From Edolisoma coerulescens (taxonomy: Eukaryota > Chordata > Aves > Passeriformes > Campephagidae), in contig VWZW01002761.1 of the NCBI GenBank assembly GCA_013397115.1, positions 199,870-263,869 on the forward strand: a stretch of 64,000 nt of DNA. Direction: 5' to 3'. A model generated the notes under the pieces. The model did not search any database, was not told the DNA's origin, and saw only the letters and a program-made list of their open reading frames with translations. Position 1 is the first letter of the stretch. Every line of letters starts with the position of its first letter. A program made the translations under genes and the position numbers. Shown piece by piece: positions 10,881 through 21,929 of this stretch.

Positions 10881-13800
10881 TAATTCCTCAAACAGCAGCC
10901 AGCATCTTGAGTAGAGATAAAAACCTATCTTGCAGAAATGTGAAATATTGGGACAGTTTCATAGTTAAATGAAAACCTTGTGAAGCATAACTAGAAGTAG
11001 CCAGCTACACATCGTGTTTCATATCTGTGTATCCATTTTCAAACACAATTATTAATTTCTTAAGTTTTTCACATTAATAAAATGTTTTTTTCTTTCCTAT
11101 AGTTGATGGTCTACTTTTCAGAGTAATTTTGACAGCTGGAAGAAATCGAAGATGTCCCATTCTTCTGAGAACAGACTCATCAAAGGGAACAGACTCCTCC
11201 ATCCTCACAATGCCTTGAGTTCCCCCACAGCACCACTAACTTCATGTCAAATTTCTGAATGCTCCTCCAGTAAGTTGCAAAAGCTTTTCTGCGGATTGAT
11301 GTTGTAGCTGTCTATTTAGGAAAAGTGTCTTCCGATATCAAGTCTTAACCAGATTATTGTTGACATCCAGCAGAATAAGAGGTATAATTTCTTAAACCGC
11401 TGAGACAAGTCCACATCGCAAGCACAGTCTTTCTATCATTTAAGGATCTTAAAAGGGACAGCATGAGAAATGGGCTGAGTTTTCACCTTGCCTCTCTGGG
11501 TCATAGATAAATAAATTATGCCCTAATGTGAGCTACAACAGTCTCCCATACAGAGCTTGATACGGGCAGAAGAGAAAAAGGTAGCACTGCCTTTCCTGGG
11601 GTGCCTCCCTCTTCACTGCTCCCAAACACTGCTATAAGGACTTTGTTTGGCATTTCTAAGTCAAACCTTGTATAAGGAAGTACTATACCTGGAGAAATTC
11701 CAACCTATTATACCTGCTTAGTCTTTGTAAGGGAAACAGGAAAAATTAAATAAAAGTTATTATGCCATGAGAATTTTTATTGCTATTATTTCTACCCACA
11801 GCCAGAAAAGGCAGCTGTAAAACATCATGAGGATATTTCCTTTTATTTTTTCTGTGCACTTTCATTTCAGTTTGGTATGCTCCAGGTTTCTACTTCCCTC
11901 CTCAATGGCTGATTCTGAGCCTTTATCGCTGATCTCCCTAGCCCTTCAATTTAGTGTGTTATTTGTGTCTCTTGTACTTACCTGAGAACAAACAAAATCC
12001 TTCCTGCAACTGACATGTTATTTGCTGGGCTTCACATTACTCTCCTTGATTAGGTAACTGTCTTTTTCTCCATTCATCACTTGACTGTTGAGTTCATTTA
12101 GGGGGGTGACTATGCACTATCTTGTCTTTTCCTGGTACCTGACATGGTTGGATCCTGATCTTGACTGATCAGGCAGCAGATGATAACAAGATAGAATTCT
12201 TTAACTCGATAGTAACCTGTTGATACATGGAAATACTTTACCATGCATCAAAACCAAAGGATGGTGTCTTTCTATGGGCATGATGACAAGCCTTTATGTC
12301 TAAGCTAAATTTGGTGGTTTTTTTGTGCAGAATGTAGATAATATTTCATACCTAAAGGCACACATATCAACATACCCATTTCTTGGCCTTTTGATTTGGT
12401 TTGATTTGTTGATTTGGTTTCTGCTGTTATGAACCTGTTGCTGTATGATATTTAACGTCCAATAATGCTTGCAAAGAATGAAAGCAGTGAAGATATGCTC
12501 TGCTTATATAAAATATTTCCCTCAGTTGCTTTAATTTGCAAAAAAACTGTCAGACTTCAGAGCTAATTCAAATACTCCTTACAGTTTTCAGAAATATTCT
12601 CCTAAGGGAGAAAAACATTCACTCAACCCTGCCCCACAATGTATTTCTCTATATGCTTCTTACGATGCTCATCAATTTCTTCACTTTTCCTTTGTTCCCT
12701 CATTTTATTCTCCAAATTTGTATTCAAATTGAGAATTGAGAATAAAGTTAAATCATGTATATATGTCTACCTGACTATTCAAAATAACAAAGTGCAAACA
12801 AAAAATTAAAGAAGACATTGAAATGTGTCTCTTTCAGCATACTTGATGTGCTAGAGAAAAATGCCAAGTTTCTGACAACCCTCAGTGAGGACAACTATCT
12901 TCTTAAGCTTTTTAACAAAGATAAAAAAAGCATTAAGACAGCTCATTTTAGTCATCTGTTTCTTCCAATCCTGACCATAGCTACTCTGTTTACTGGGGCT
13001 CTTCTCAGACTTTGAGTGAGGAGCTGACCTCAGCAGAGGGGAGGAGGTCTGCTAAGGTAGGCCATATTAAGCCCCAATGCTGGAATGTCATTGAAGATGT
13101 CCACCAAGTGACATGCTGCACTGAAAGAAATGGATATTAAATTTGCATTAATAAAATATTCCATTTATATTTATAAAATACTGAATTTATGTCACTGTGC
13201 ATGTTCAATGAGGAACTGTGTTCTGGGCAACCCCAGAGCCACAGGCCACTGAACTTCTGCTGCTTCACCACGTTGCTGTGGCCAGGGAGCCCTGGAATGC
13301 CAACCCTGCCTTTGGGGAGGTGAGGGTGGAAGAGCCAGTGCACTGCTGCTGTATTTTAAATGTAATGCATTGGCTTCCCGGCCTGGGAAGCCCTGCCTCT
13401 GCTCTTTTCAATGCAAACCTGGATTCTCCTGAGGGTCAAGGAAATCTTGTGCCGAGGAGTTAGCTTCAGGGAGACCAGGTAAGAATCACTCTTTTGCCAT
13501 CTTGAACCAGGTGAAAAGATCCCTCATCAGACCCTCCAGGCTAACATCTCAGCAGCATTCAGAAGATGGCACTCTTATCTCCAGAGGTGCAAGAAGCAGG
13601 CTATGAAGAAAGTTCTGCATATCACTGAAGGAGAATTTGTATCTTCACCAAAATCCATGGCATTTATTTAAATATTAAAAGCTTAGAAATCATTTCTATA
13701 AATACTGAGTATATAAAACCCCATTTTTCTCTATGAAAGAAATCTCTAATAATCAAGTTTAAATAGTTCATGTGAACTTAAATAACTTAAATCCACTTGA

Positions 13801-15089
13801 CAAATGGTATTTAGGGCCTAAGGATTTAGGAGCACAGTGAAACATAGGTTGTTGTCCTGTTGCTAAATGAGTTTGCCCCAAAACTGGGATTAAGTAATTA
13901 GCTGGTTATCTTCTACAGTGGGCTAAGCTTGGCCATAGTACCATGCTGATGTACTCTGTATAATGCTTTGGTTCTCATGCTGCTGCTGCTGAAAGGCTCT
14001 GTTCTTTGGTACTCCCAGCTTGATGGATAAATTCGTTATCTTACAATTTATCACTCTCTTTGTAATTCTTACTTGACAAAGCCCCTTTCTGAATACATTT
14101 TGTCGAGGTTCTTTAGACTGAATAACAAGAGAAATGTTTGTACGGTAAACTCTTCCTTCAAGTACTCAAACAGTTTCTTTATACTTGTGTGCACACATTC
14201 GCAATGCTTTCAATTAATTTCCTGCTGTATCTCAGAACAATTTCTCTTCTGATGTTTGCTATTGCTTGTCTGAGACTGTGCATGCAGTCTGGCAAAACGT
14301 AAATAAAAAAGCTTTTCCTGAAAAGCTTTGAAGACTGGGTGGCTCTGAACCCCAGGGAAAGGCTGTGTTCTCTCATACAAGTGTTAATTTTAAATTATCA
14401 TCAGTTTTGTTCACTGCTCTTGTGGGTCGTTTTTAGGGGGGGATATGAAATGATTCAGGCAATATCCTCTGTCTGGACAAGCAGCCTTACCTCAGAGCAC
14501 ACTATTACTGACAGCCATTAATGCAGGAGGTGGAATCAGCAGAGGGAGGGAACACTGGCCAAGCAAACAGTGCTGGGATCTCTTGGGCTAAGGCACGGCA
14601 GTGAGCTGATGCTACAGCTGTCTCTGCTGTGTTTTTTCTGTGCATGACAGAAGGATTTCAGTTCACCGGGCTTTTAGTAAAAAGCACTTCACAAAGCTCT
14701 GCCTTGCAAACTGCAGTGAGAATTATTATCTTTTGTTTTGCCAGCTGATGTGGTCTGCAGCTGGGCAAGTTCAAAATAAACAGGCAGTGCAGAACACACA
14801 ACATCAGTCAGGATTTAAAATCAAGTTATATTAAGCTCCTGAGCGTAGGATTCTGCTTTTGCTAATAAAAAATGCAGCACTCATTTTCTTGAGTCCTAAC
14901 ATGTCTGACAACCAGATAGTGCTTCTGGTTTTTCTTCTTCAGGGTAGGCTGGAGGTTTTTTCCCTCACCTTGGCTTCTCATGTTGGAAAAGTTTTCTTGT
15001 CCACTTCTGCATCTCCAGATGATATCACTTCTTGCTAATGAAGCAGGGGAGAACATCAAGGTGTTTGCAATTGTGTATGGAGGCATCAG
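10881..15089. other. unique DNA, no gene seen
   Basis: No confident mobile element. It holds one candidate exon (11103-11269) and a relatively GC-rich patch at about 13.2-13.5 kb with an 81-codon open frame and a GTAAGA donor-like site at 13479. No acceptor or family match was found, so no gene is called. Confidence 0.45.
11103..11269 (+). other. candidate non-coding exon (unproven)
   Basis: A long pyrimidine tract ending in TTTCCTATAG precedes the segment, and TCCA|GTAAGTTG follows it, so both splice sites look good. All three frames contain a stop inside the 167 nt. If real, it would be a lncRNA, a UTR exon or a terminal coding exon. There is no other support. Confidence 0.18.
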
Positions 15090-15539
15090 TGAGTCCTGAT
15101 TTAGTCTGAGATGGAGTTAATTTTCATCCTAGTAGATGGTGCAGTTCTGTGGGTGTTGGGTTTAGTGTGAGTATAATGTTGACATTAACATGATGTCAGT
15201 CAGTGGGTGAGCAATGCTATTGTGCATCACTTGTTTTGCTTTGGAGTTTATTTCTCTCCTTTCTTTTTGTTACTTCCATTTTCCTTTTTGTTTTCCTTTT
15301 CATTTCCCTTTTCATTATTATTATTGTCATCATCATCAATCATCATCATCATCCTCATCATCAATCATCATCATCATCATCATCCTAATTATTAAATTTG
15401 CTTTGTTTCAATTATTAAATTGCTGTTATTTCAACGCATGGGTTCTACCTTTTTCCAATTCTCCTTACCATCCCACTGGGAAGGCAGTGAGTGAGCTGCA
15501 GCATGGTACTTAATTGCCAGCTGGGGTTAAACCACAACA
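15090..15539 (+). mobile_element. solo LTR, avian ERVL-type
   Basis: The left edge has GAGATGGAGTTAATTTTC, matching the start of the avian ERVL LTR family. The right part has TTCAATTATTAAATTGC (an ATTAAA polyadenylation-type signal near 15414), a CCAATTCTCC block, CATCCCACTGGGAAGGC, and the terminal block CTGGGGTTAAACCACAACA. The middle is filled by ATT and TCA microsatellite. No internal retroviral genes flank it, so it is a solo LTR left by LTR-LTR recombination. Clear target-site duplications are not visible, and divergence suggests an old copy. Confidence 0.8.
15313..15386. repeat. (ATT)n/(TCA)n compound microsatellite
   Basis: A short ATT run passes into a TCA array broken by AATCA and CTCA units. 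It lies inside the ERVL-type LTR, where this subfamily commonly carries an ATT-rich stretch. Three overlapping spurious frames rich in I, H and S come from it. Confidence 0.93.
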
Positions 15540-18034
15540 GAGTGACATAAAAAACATACAAAGAATTGTGCAAATGACAGGGCTCATAGAGAAACATAAC
15601 ATTTTTTTCTCTCTCCAATGGGAAATGTCACAATTCTTCAGTGCTTAGGTCCTTCTTCCACTATAAAGCCATGTATGCTCACTTTGGAGAAAGAATTGCA
15701 TTTTTGCACAAGAGGTTATACAAAAAGGAAATCCATGGATGATGACGTGAATGTGCTGCTCCAGGGAGGAATAGCGCTCTCTTATTCTGAAATTTATGTG
15801 GCCAGTATTTACTGTGGGCAGTATTTCACTATTTTAAAAGAAAAATCTTTCCCTTCCTGTTCAGACTAAAAAAGATTGAGGCACTGACCTGAAACATAAC
15901 ACAATAACACACATAAATTTTACAGAGGAAAAAAATTAATGAATTCATTAGGATAAAAATGTATTATTCCAACTTATCACTTTATACTACTTTACACCCA
16001 ACCTTCCAGTTTAGCCATGAATTTTCCTTCGGTCTGCATTGAAAGCCTCCTGAAGTCAATAGGAAGACTGCTGTTGAATTCTGATGGGCTTTTGCTTAGG
16101 TTTTAAAGGAATATATACTCTTGCTTGACTGTGTGGTTTATATTTTGATGAATTGCTTGTCATATTCCCCTGGATAATTCATCGCTTCAGTGGAGAGATA
16201 ACCCCAAATCTTGTGCAGTCACCCCATCTTTTATAGGTATTGCAATTTACAATATATCAGTCATCCATCTGTCTTTAAGGAATTTATGGCAATGTTGCAA
16301 AATTATGTAAGACTAACACTCAGAGATCAGAACTGGAGAGGTTTTGTTAGCACATAAAGAATCCTACATCTATATCCAATGATATATTTAATTTGCATTG
16401 GATTCCACTGAACACTCATGATTTCCCAAACACTCTCATTAGTTGTCACAGCTGATCCATTGCTATGCCATGCTCAAGAGGTAAACAGGCAATGGAGACA
16501 TATTCTGGAGCCCATCTGCAGGCACTTCACAGGGAAGCACAGGACAGTCAATGGAAACTTTGCTCTCAAGATGTGTGAAATGCTGAGGGAGAGGTCAGTG
16601 TGTGCTGGACGGCTGCAAGGCACGTGGGTGCACGATCACCTACTGCAGCAATAATATTCTCCTGAAAATCTCACCCCTCAGCAGCAGTAGCAAGCTTGAG
16701 CTTTTGCCCTGTGTACCCCCTCACTCTTGAGGAAGGAAGAAATTAAACCGCTGAGATGCCTTGCAATGGCTCTAAGTCAAGGCATAATTAGAAGCCCAGT
16801 AGCAGCAGCATCTAAGGATATGACCTTGTGTTCGTAGGATTTTCTTGCACTATACTGCTTTCCGGTAGAACAGGCTTAGGATTCCACTTCTGTTTCAGCC
16901 ATGTTTTATTATTACGGTAGCCTGCAGGCTGTCATAATCCTCATCTTTATCTTCTGGCTCCATTCAACTGGGGCCAGTCAGGTTTTGTGTTTAGTAATAA
17001 ACCCGTGAGAAGACAGTACCTACTTTCCACTAATTGGAGTGGGTTTTGCTGCAGGTCAGGGCTTTTAAAAATATATTTGGACAACTTAAAAGAGTTAGCC
17101 GTCTACATTCCATCAGGGAAAGGGTCAAGGGCTTGAGAGAAGGCAGAAAGGGCTCTTAAATTCGCTCATGTAATTATTATTATTTGAAATCGTGTATGTC
17201 ATGTCTTGATAGGTTTCATGAATGCAACTTCTGCACCAAGGTCTTGCAGTCTTTCATTTCTTGTGTAGTGGTCATCCAGAAAGCCAGAGAGGCCCTGACC
17301 ATGTGTCTCACAGGCAAGACTAGCAGACACAGGGTACAATTAATCTTACTAAATTTTAGGTGTTTGCAGTTGCTCAGAGGAATGAAAGAGGAAATTCTGG
17401 GCAGGATTCATCCTAAAATAGATATCTGAACTATATTAGATGATTCATACTGTCAATCTTTGTGAAATGGAACCTAGGGTGACTAGCACAGATGTATAGG
17501 ACAAAACCTAAAATCAAGCAAGTTGTGTCTCATCCATAATTACATCAGCAATGGCTGTAGACATTAAATTACAGATGAATGCTGGTTATATTCTTGTATT
17601 ATTTGGGAATAAAAATTGCTGACCACAACAAAAAATAAGTTCTTTCAAATATTTTTTGAACCAGATGACTGGCAAGTGTGAAGTTATATGGGCCATAAAT
17701 GACAAAGCTTTTTCTGTGTGTAAATTATATCATCTCTGGTGTGTAACCCTGTCAGATTTGAGACTGGAGGGAAGTTTGGTCTAAGAAGCAGGCCCTTCAC
17801 CATTAAGTGGGATGTGAATACTTTTGATTTCAATAAATATAATTAAGAAAAAAAAAACACTGCAGAGAAACTCTAGTGATCTGTGACTCATTTCTGCCTG
17901 GAAATAGGAAATAATATCAGTTCATTTAATCTTTTTCCTTTGAGCAGAGGGACTGGAATAACAGATGTACCAGGGATCCCAGCATTTGTCCCTTTAATTT
18001 AAGGCTGGTTTTTAATCTTAAAAAAAGAAAATGC
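15540..18034. other. unique DNA, no gene seen
   Basis: No confident gene. Around 16.03-16.09 kb a stretch with GAAGTCAATAGGAAGAC resembles a short motif common in old sauropsid repeats (see findings). Confidence 0.45.
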
Positions 18035-18057
18035 GTGTGTGTGTGTGTGTGTGTGTG
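18035..18057. repeat. (GT)n microsatellite
   Basis: About eleven GT dinucleotides. The preceding A-rich segment gives the opposite-strand frame a run of T-H residues that is not a protein. Confidence 0.95.
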
Positions 18058-18499
18058 AGCTTTAAAGAAAATGGCTCTTACCTCTACGCACAACATTATG
18101 AATGCCTCTGACACTAACAGCAAAAATAATCTCTGCCAATAATCACCTTAATAACGATTTTCATTAATCTTTGTTCAGAGCAATTCTCTTTGATTGAGAT
18201 GAAGAGGAACAGTAGGCAGTGCAAATTCAGAGCAGTGCCAGGTACATTCAGAAGATACTCTAAGGCTTTGCATTATGAAAGCCCCTTCTGATCTGCCATG
18301 TGTACAGAGAAATTGGCATGGTCCCTCTTAATAAAAGAATTAACACAAAGAGCTTTTATTGGAATAAAGGCTGTGTTCTTATTAGATATTGTAGTGTGGC
18401 TTCACTTACTATGAATTTTTTCTCTTTTAATTTTCTTTCTGAGTTTAATGTTCCCACAAGGTACAGGAAGAAAATATTCATGAACTGCATGACAGTTTT

Positions 18500-18565
18500 A
18501 CCAGGATTTGAACTTCTGACCACTCTAATGTAAAGCAGGATACTTTCCACTGCTTCAGAGAGACC
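18500..18565 (-). repeat. tRNA-like / SINE relic
   Basis: On the minus strand the segment has an A-box-like GAAGCAGTGG, a central part TGCTTTACATTAGAG that could be an anticodon region, and a B-box-like AGTTCAAATCC about 30 nt on. That is the order and spacing of a pol III tRNA-type promoter. The acceptor stem does not pair, so it is not a working tRNA. A relic of a tRNA-derived SINE such as MIR, or a tRNA pseudogene, is the likely origin. The body of the SINE is not recognisable. Confidence 0.35.
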
Positions 18566-19726
18566 ATGAGACTAATGCTACTGAAGAGGGAAGCCCAAGA
18601 ACGTCAATCTGAAAGGCAGGACTGTGGAGCTGAGGGCTAAGAGGGCCTGTTCTTTGCCTTTGTGTTAGCTGGCTTCTCTACCCTTATTCTGAATAAAGGC
18701 AACTCTTCTTATAGGCACGGTGTGCTTAAGGTCCTTGTCCGCCAGGAGACAAGAGCAAAACCTCAGCTTTCAATCCAATTCACTCACCTACCAATAAAAT
18801 TAAAGACAAACTCTGGGATGCACGATTAGACAGTGCTCCTGGTTTCTAGACAGATGGCAGGTGCTTAGTAATAATGACCATACTGTAGTGGGCTACACCC
18901 AAACCCTAGTAACAAAAATCTGTACAAAGTAAATTTCAGTCACATTTATAAGTTTAACTTTCCATACTCTAATTTTCTCAGATTAGTTAGGACTAGAAAC
19001 AATGGGAGCAGCCTGGGAACACCAACGACCTGCGTGTGCATGTTATTATGTATATCTTCTTCTAATTTTTTTTCCTTAAGACTTGAAATCCTATATTCAT
19101 TCAAAAACTATGTATAACCCCTTCCCTCTCTTTTGTAGTTCAGGAGACAAAATTCACATGACTCTCTTTAATCTCAGGTTGCAAATGCAACCTCCAAACT
19201 GCGTTTGCCATTTTGCTCCATGCTCTTCAGGGACCTAGTTGTCATCTTACAACTATGGCCCCAAATGGCCCCCAAACTCTTACCTTCTGGGCTCTGGAAC
19301 CTGGTATTTATTCTCATGTGGTACTGTAAATCCAGAGAATCTTGGGAATTACTCTACTATGGTACTGCTATCACTACTTATGTTTATACCAATAAATTAA
19401 ACTTTGACAGAAAACATTCCTGTGCACTGGAACTTGAGTTCCCACTATTAAACTCTAAGATAGTCCTCAGGACAGTTTTGGCCTGCAGTTTCTCATGGCT
19501 ATGGATATTTTTTGAAGGAAAACCTTCTTCCAAAGACCATTCCAAAGAGGGAGTCCATACGCAGAAATCCAGTTTTGTAGGATAAGAAGATGGGCATGAA
19601 CCATTCTATGCCAGTGAATTTCAGCACCAGGCATATTTGATATATTAGTATAGCTCTCTTTGTTCATAACTTTTCCCCTAACTTACAGTTCTCCAAGTTA
19701 TTCTTTTTAATTATCTGTATTTTATT

Positions 19727-19741
19727 AAAAAAAAAAAAAAA
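19727..19741. repeat. poly(A) run
   Basis: Fifteen consecutive A residues. I checked the upstream 500 bp for a processed pseudogene and found none. Confidence 0.9.
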
Positions 19742-21900
19742 GGTGTTTTCAGCAGAACAGATAATTACTTGGTAGATTTATTAGTTTCTAAAGATAATTT
19801 AATTTATTAAGATTCATGCTTACATTTTTAGTACCTCCATCTACCTTGTAATTACTATGAAATTAATTTTTGTCTATTCTTAAACCATGCTTGTTCTTCT
19901 TGTACGTCTAACCTGCTATTATTTTCTGTACTGTTTAGATAAGTATGTGTGTATTTGCATTAAGAAGTGAAGTACTGTATAAAAATCTTGTTAAATAGCC
20001 TGGAGAATCCTGTAAGAAGAAGGTAGAATCAGCAATACATCTGTTCTTCTTGACAGATGTTTGTCTGACATGTGTCTGAGACCTTCAGTGATGGGGGTTT
20101 TGCAGTCTCCCCAAAAAAGTCCTTCCTGGGCTCTGTGTGCTTTATCTTTACAAAGCTTTTTGCAGGTCTGCCCTAGATCTCTCTGGTGGCTTAAAGCTGC
20201 TGCTTTTTGTCTCATCACAACCCTAATACTTTCTGTCTTTTGTCACAGACTATTTCAGACCTCTGATCTTTCCTGTTGCTCTTCCTGATCCTTCTCCATA
20301 TATATATATCTCTTTTTTTCATTTGATTGATGGAATTCTGTTGTTGTTTTGTGTTTTCCACTGTAGTGTCAGTCATGTGTGGTTAGAAATGTGTTGAACC
20401 TTTGTCACCCACCTTCACAAAGCTGTCCACAAAGATAAAATGTGACATAGCTCTCCTTAATGTGAATTATGGAGATGGATGTTTCTGTGACATCCTGCCT
20501 TCTTCCTTTACTGTATAACTGAGCTGAAATCAGGAAATCAATGGCAAAATTAATGTGGGTTATTAAGAGGCCAAAGACCTCCTCTGTAAACTCTGAGGTA
20601 CACAACAGTGGGTGAGTGGAAAAACAGAGTAATTTGGATTGTCCTCTTGCACTAGTCCTCAAAGGCAGGTGCAGGTGCTGCCACTATTAAGAAAACATAT
20701 ATTCCATTGAATGCATGGGTCTGAGTAATAAGACAGATCAGCACACCCAAGCACAGAAGAAAACAAGCTGTGAGTACAATTTTAATGGTAAATTTCTATG
20801 CAGCGAAGATGTTTCTGCTCAATCTTTTGATATTATCTTGCTTCTGTGGCTGTCCTGTCTTTACCACCGTTGCATGAGATAAACAAATGTAGGTCTTAAA
20901 CAATGTTTCAAAGCTAATGTGTGGAAAAATCAAAGTAACAGGAGAAAATCTTGTTAAAGCTCCTGCAATATTATTTTGTTATATGTATCTATTTTTTTGT
21001 ATTCATAATGTATCTATCAGATGTCTGCAGAACAAGCCCACTACTATATACATTCTTTGCCTTAATTTTCAGCCTTTTAAACATTAATTACAATGATATT
21101 CTGAGTGTGTCGGTCCTGTGAGGATATGTCTGTGCTTGTATTATACCAGTTAGCTATTTTGGTTTTTCAGCTTTAAGATAAAACATCAGTCATTTAATTT
21201 CTTTGCTATACAATCAAGCACATAAAGGCTTATCTACAGTTCCTGCTAATTGGCCCCTGTTAATTCATATAAAGGCCTGTTTGATAACAGCTAGCACAAA
21301 GACAAGAGAGCAAAATTTGAAGCTGGGACTCAAAATATCCCTGCACTAAATGGCTCCTCAGATCAGGTGGTGTGTGCACAGAAGTGGAACCAGCTATGTA
21401 GAGAGCGGGACTGAAGGTTTTATCCCTTTAGAAAATTGCATTGAATAAACAGGTAACTCTGTGGATGCTTTTTTGCCCCTGAATATGAACAATATTGTGG
21501 TCATTTGTGAGCACAGACTGTGCATTTGGAAATAAGGGATTTGGGATCAGAGCATGAACCTAAAGCATAGCTTCCTGTTTGAAGTGTACCCATAATGAAC
21601 AGTGACTATATAGATCTTTGTTATACCAAAGTCCATCAAAGTCTGCAATGACTTTTTTAGGGCAGGATTTCTCAAATCCTGCTGATGACTTCAGCCTTTT
21701 ACAATGTTTTTTTCCCCTGCCAATTTTAAGCACTTTGTAAGCACTGGCTGAAAATCAGTCCTTTTTTAAGCCATAATCCAGACCTCTGGCTGGCCCTCTT
21801 AAAAACTACTGCCCTTAATTGTTTTCCATTAGCAGAGGAACATTAAAGGTACAGCCAGTGATAGCTGCCCATTAGAGATGAACCAGCAGAGTGTATGATC

Positions 21901-21929
21901 TCTGGGCCGTGAAGAAGACACGGCCTAGA
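21901..21929. other. compact inverted repeat (hairpin)
   Basis: Arms TCTGGGCCGTG and CACGGCCTAGA pair over 11 positions with one G-T wobble, around the 7-nt loop AAGAAGA. The stem is GC- and CpG-rich within AT-rich DNA. Function is unknown. Confidence 0.6.

Noticed and set aside
13200..13500. GC-richer patch with an 81-codon frame and a donor-like GTAAGA at 13479, as a possible exon.
   Set aside because: No acceptor upstream and no recognisable protein.
15203..15513. Overlapping frames with H, S and I runs.
   Set aside because: They are translations of the TCA/ATT microsatellite inside an ERVL-type LTR.
19205..19585. 126-codon frame outside any repeat.
   Set aside because: No recognisable domain, splice context or promoter. 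A frame of this length is plausible by chance over six frames of 64 kb.
19205..19741. Processed pseudogene ending in the A15 run.
   Set aside because: No upstream similarity to a known mRNA and no target-site duplication was seen.
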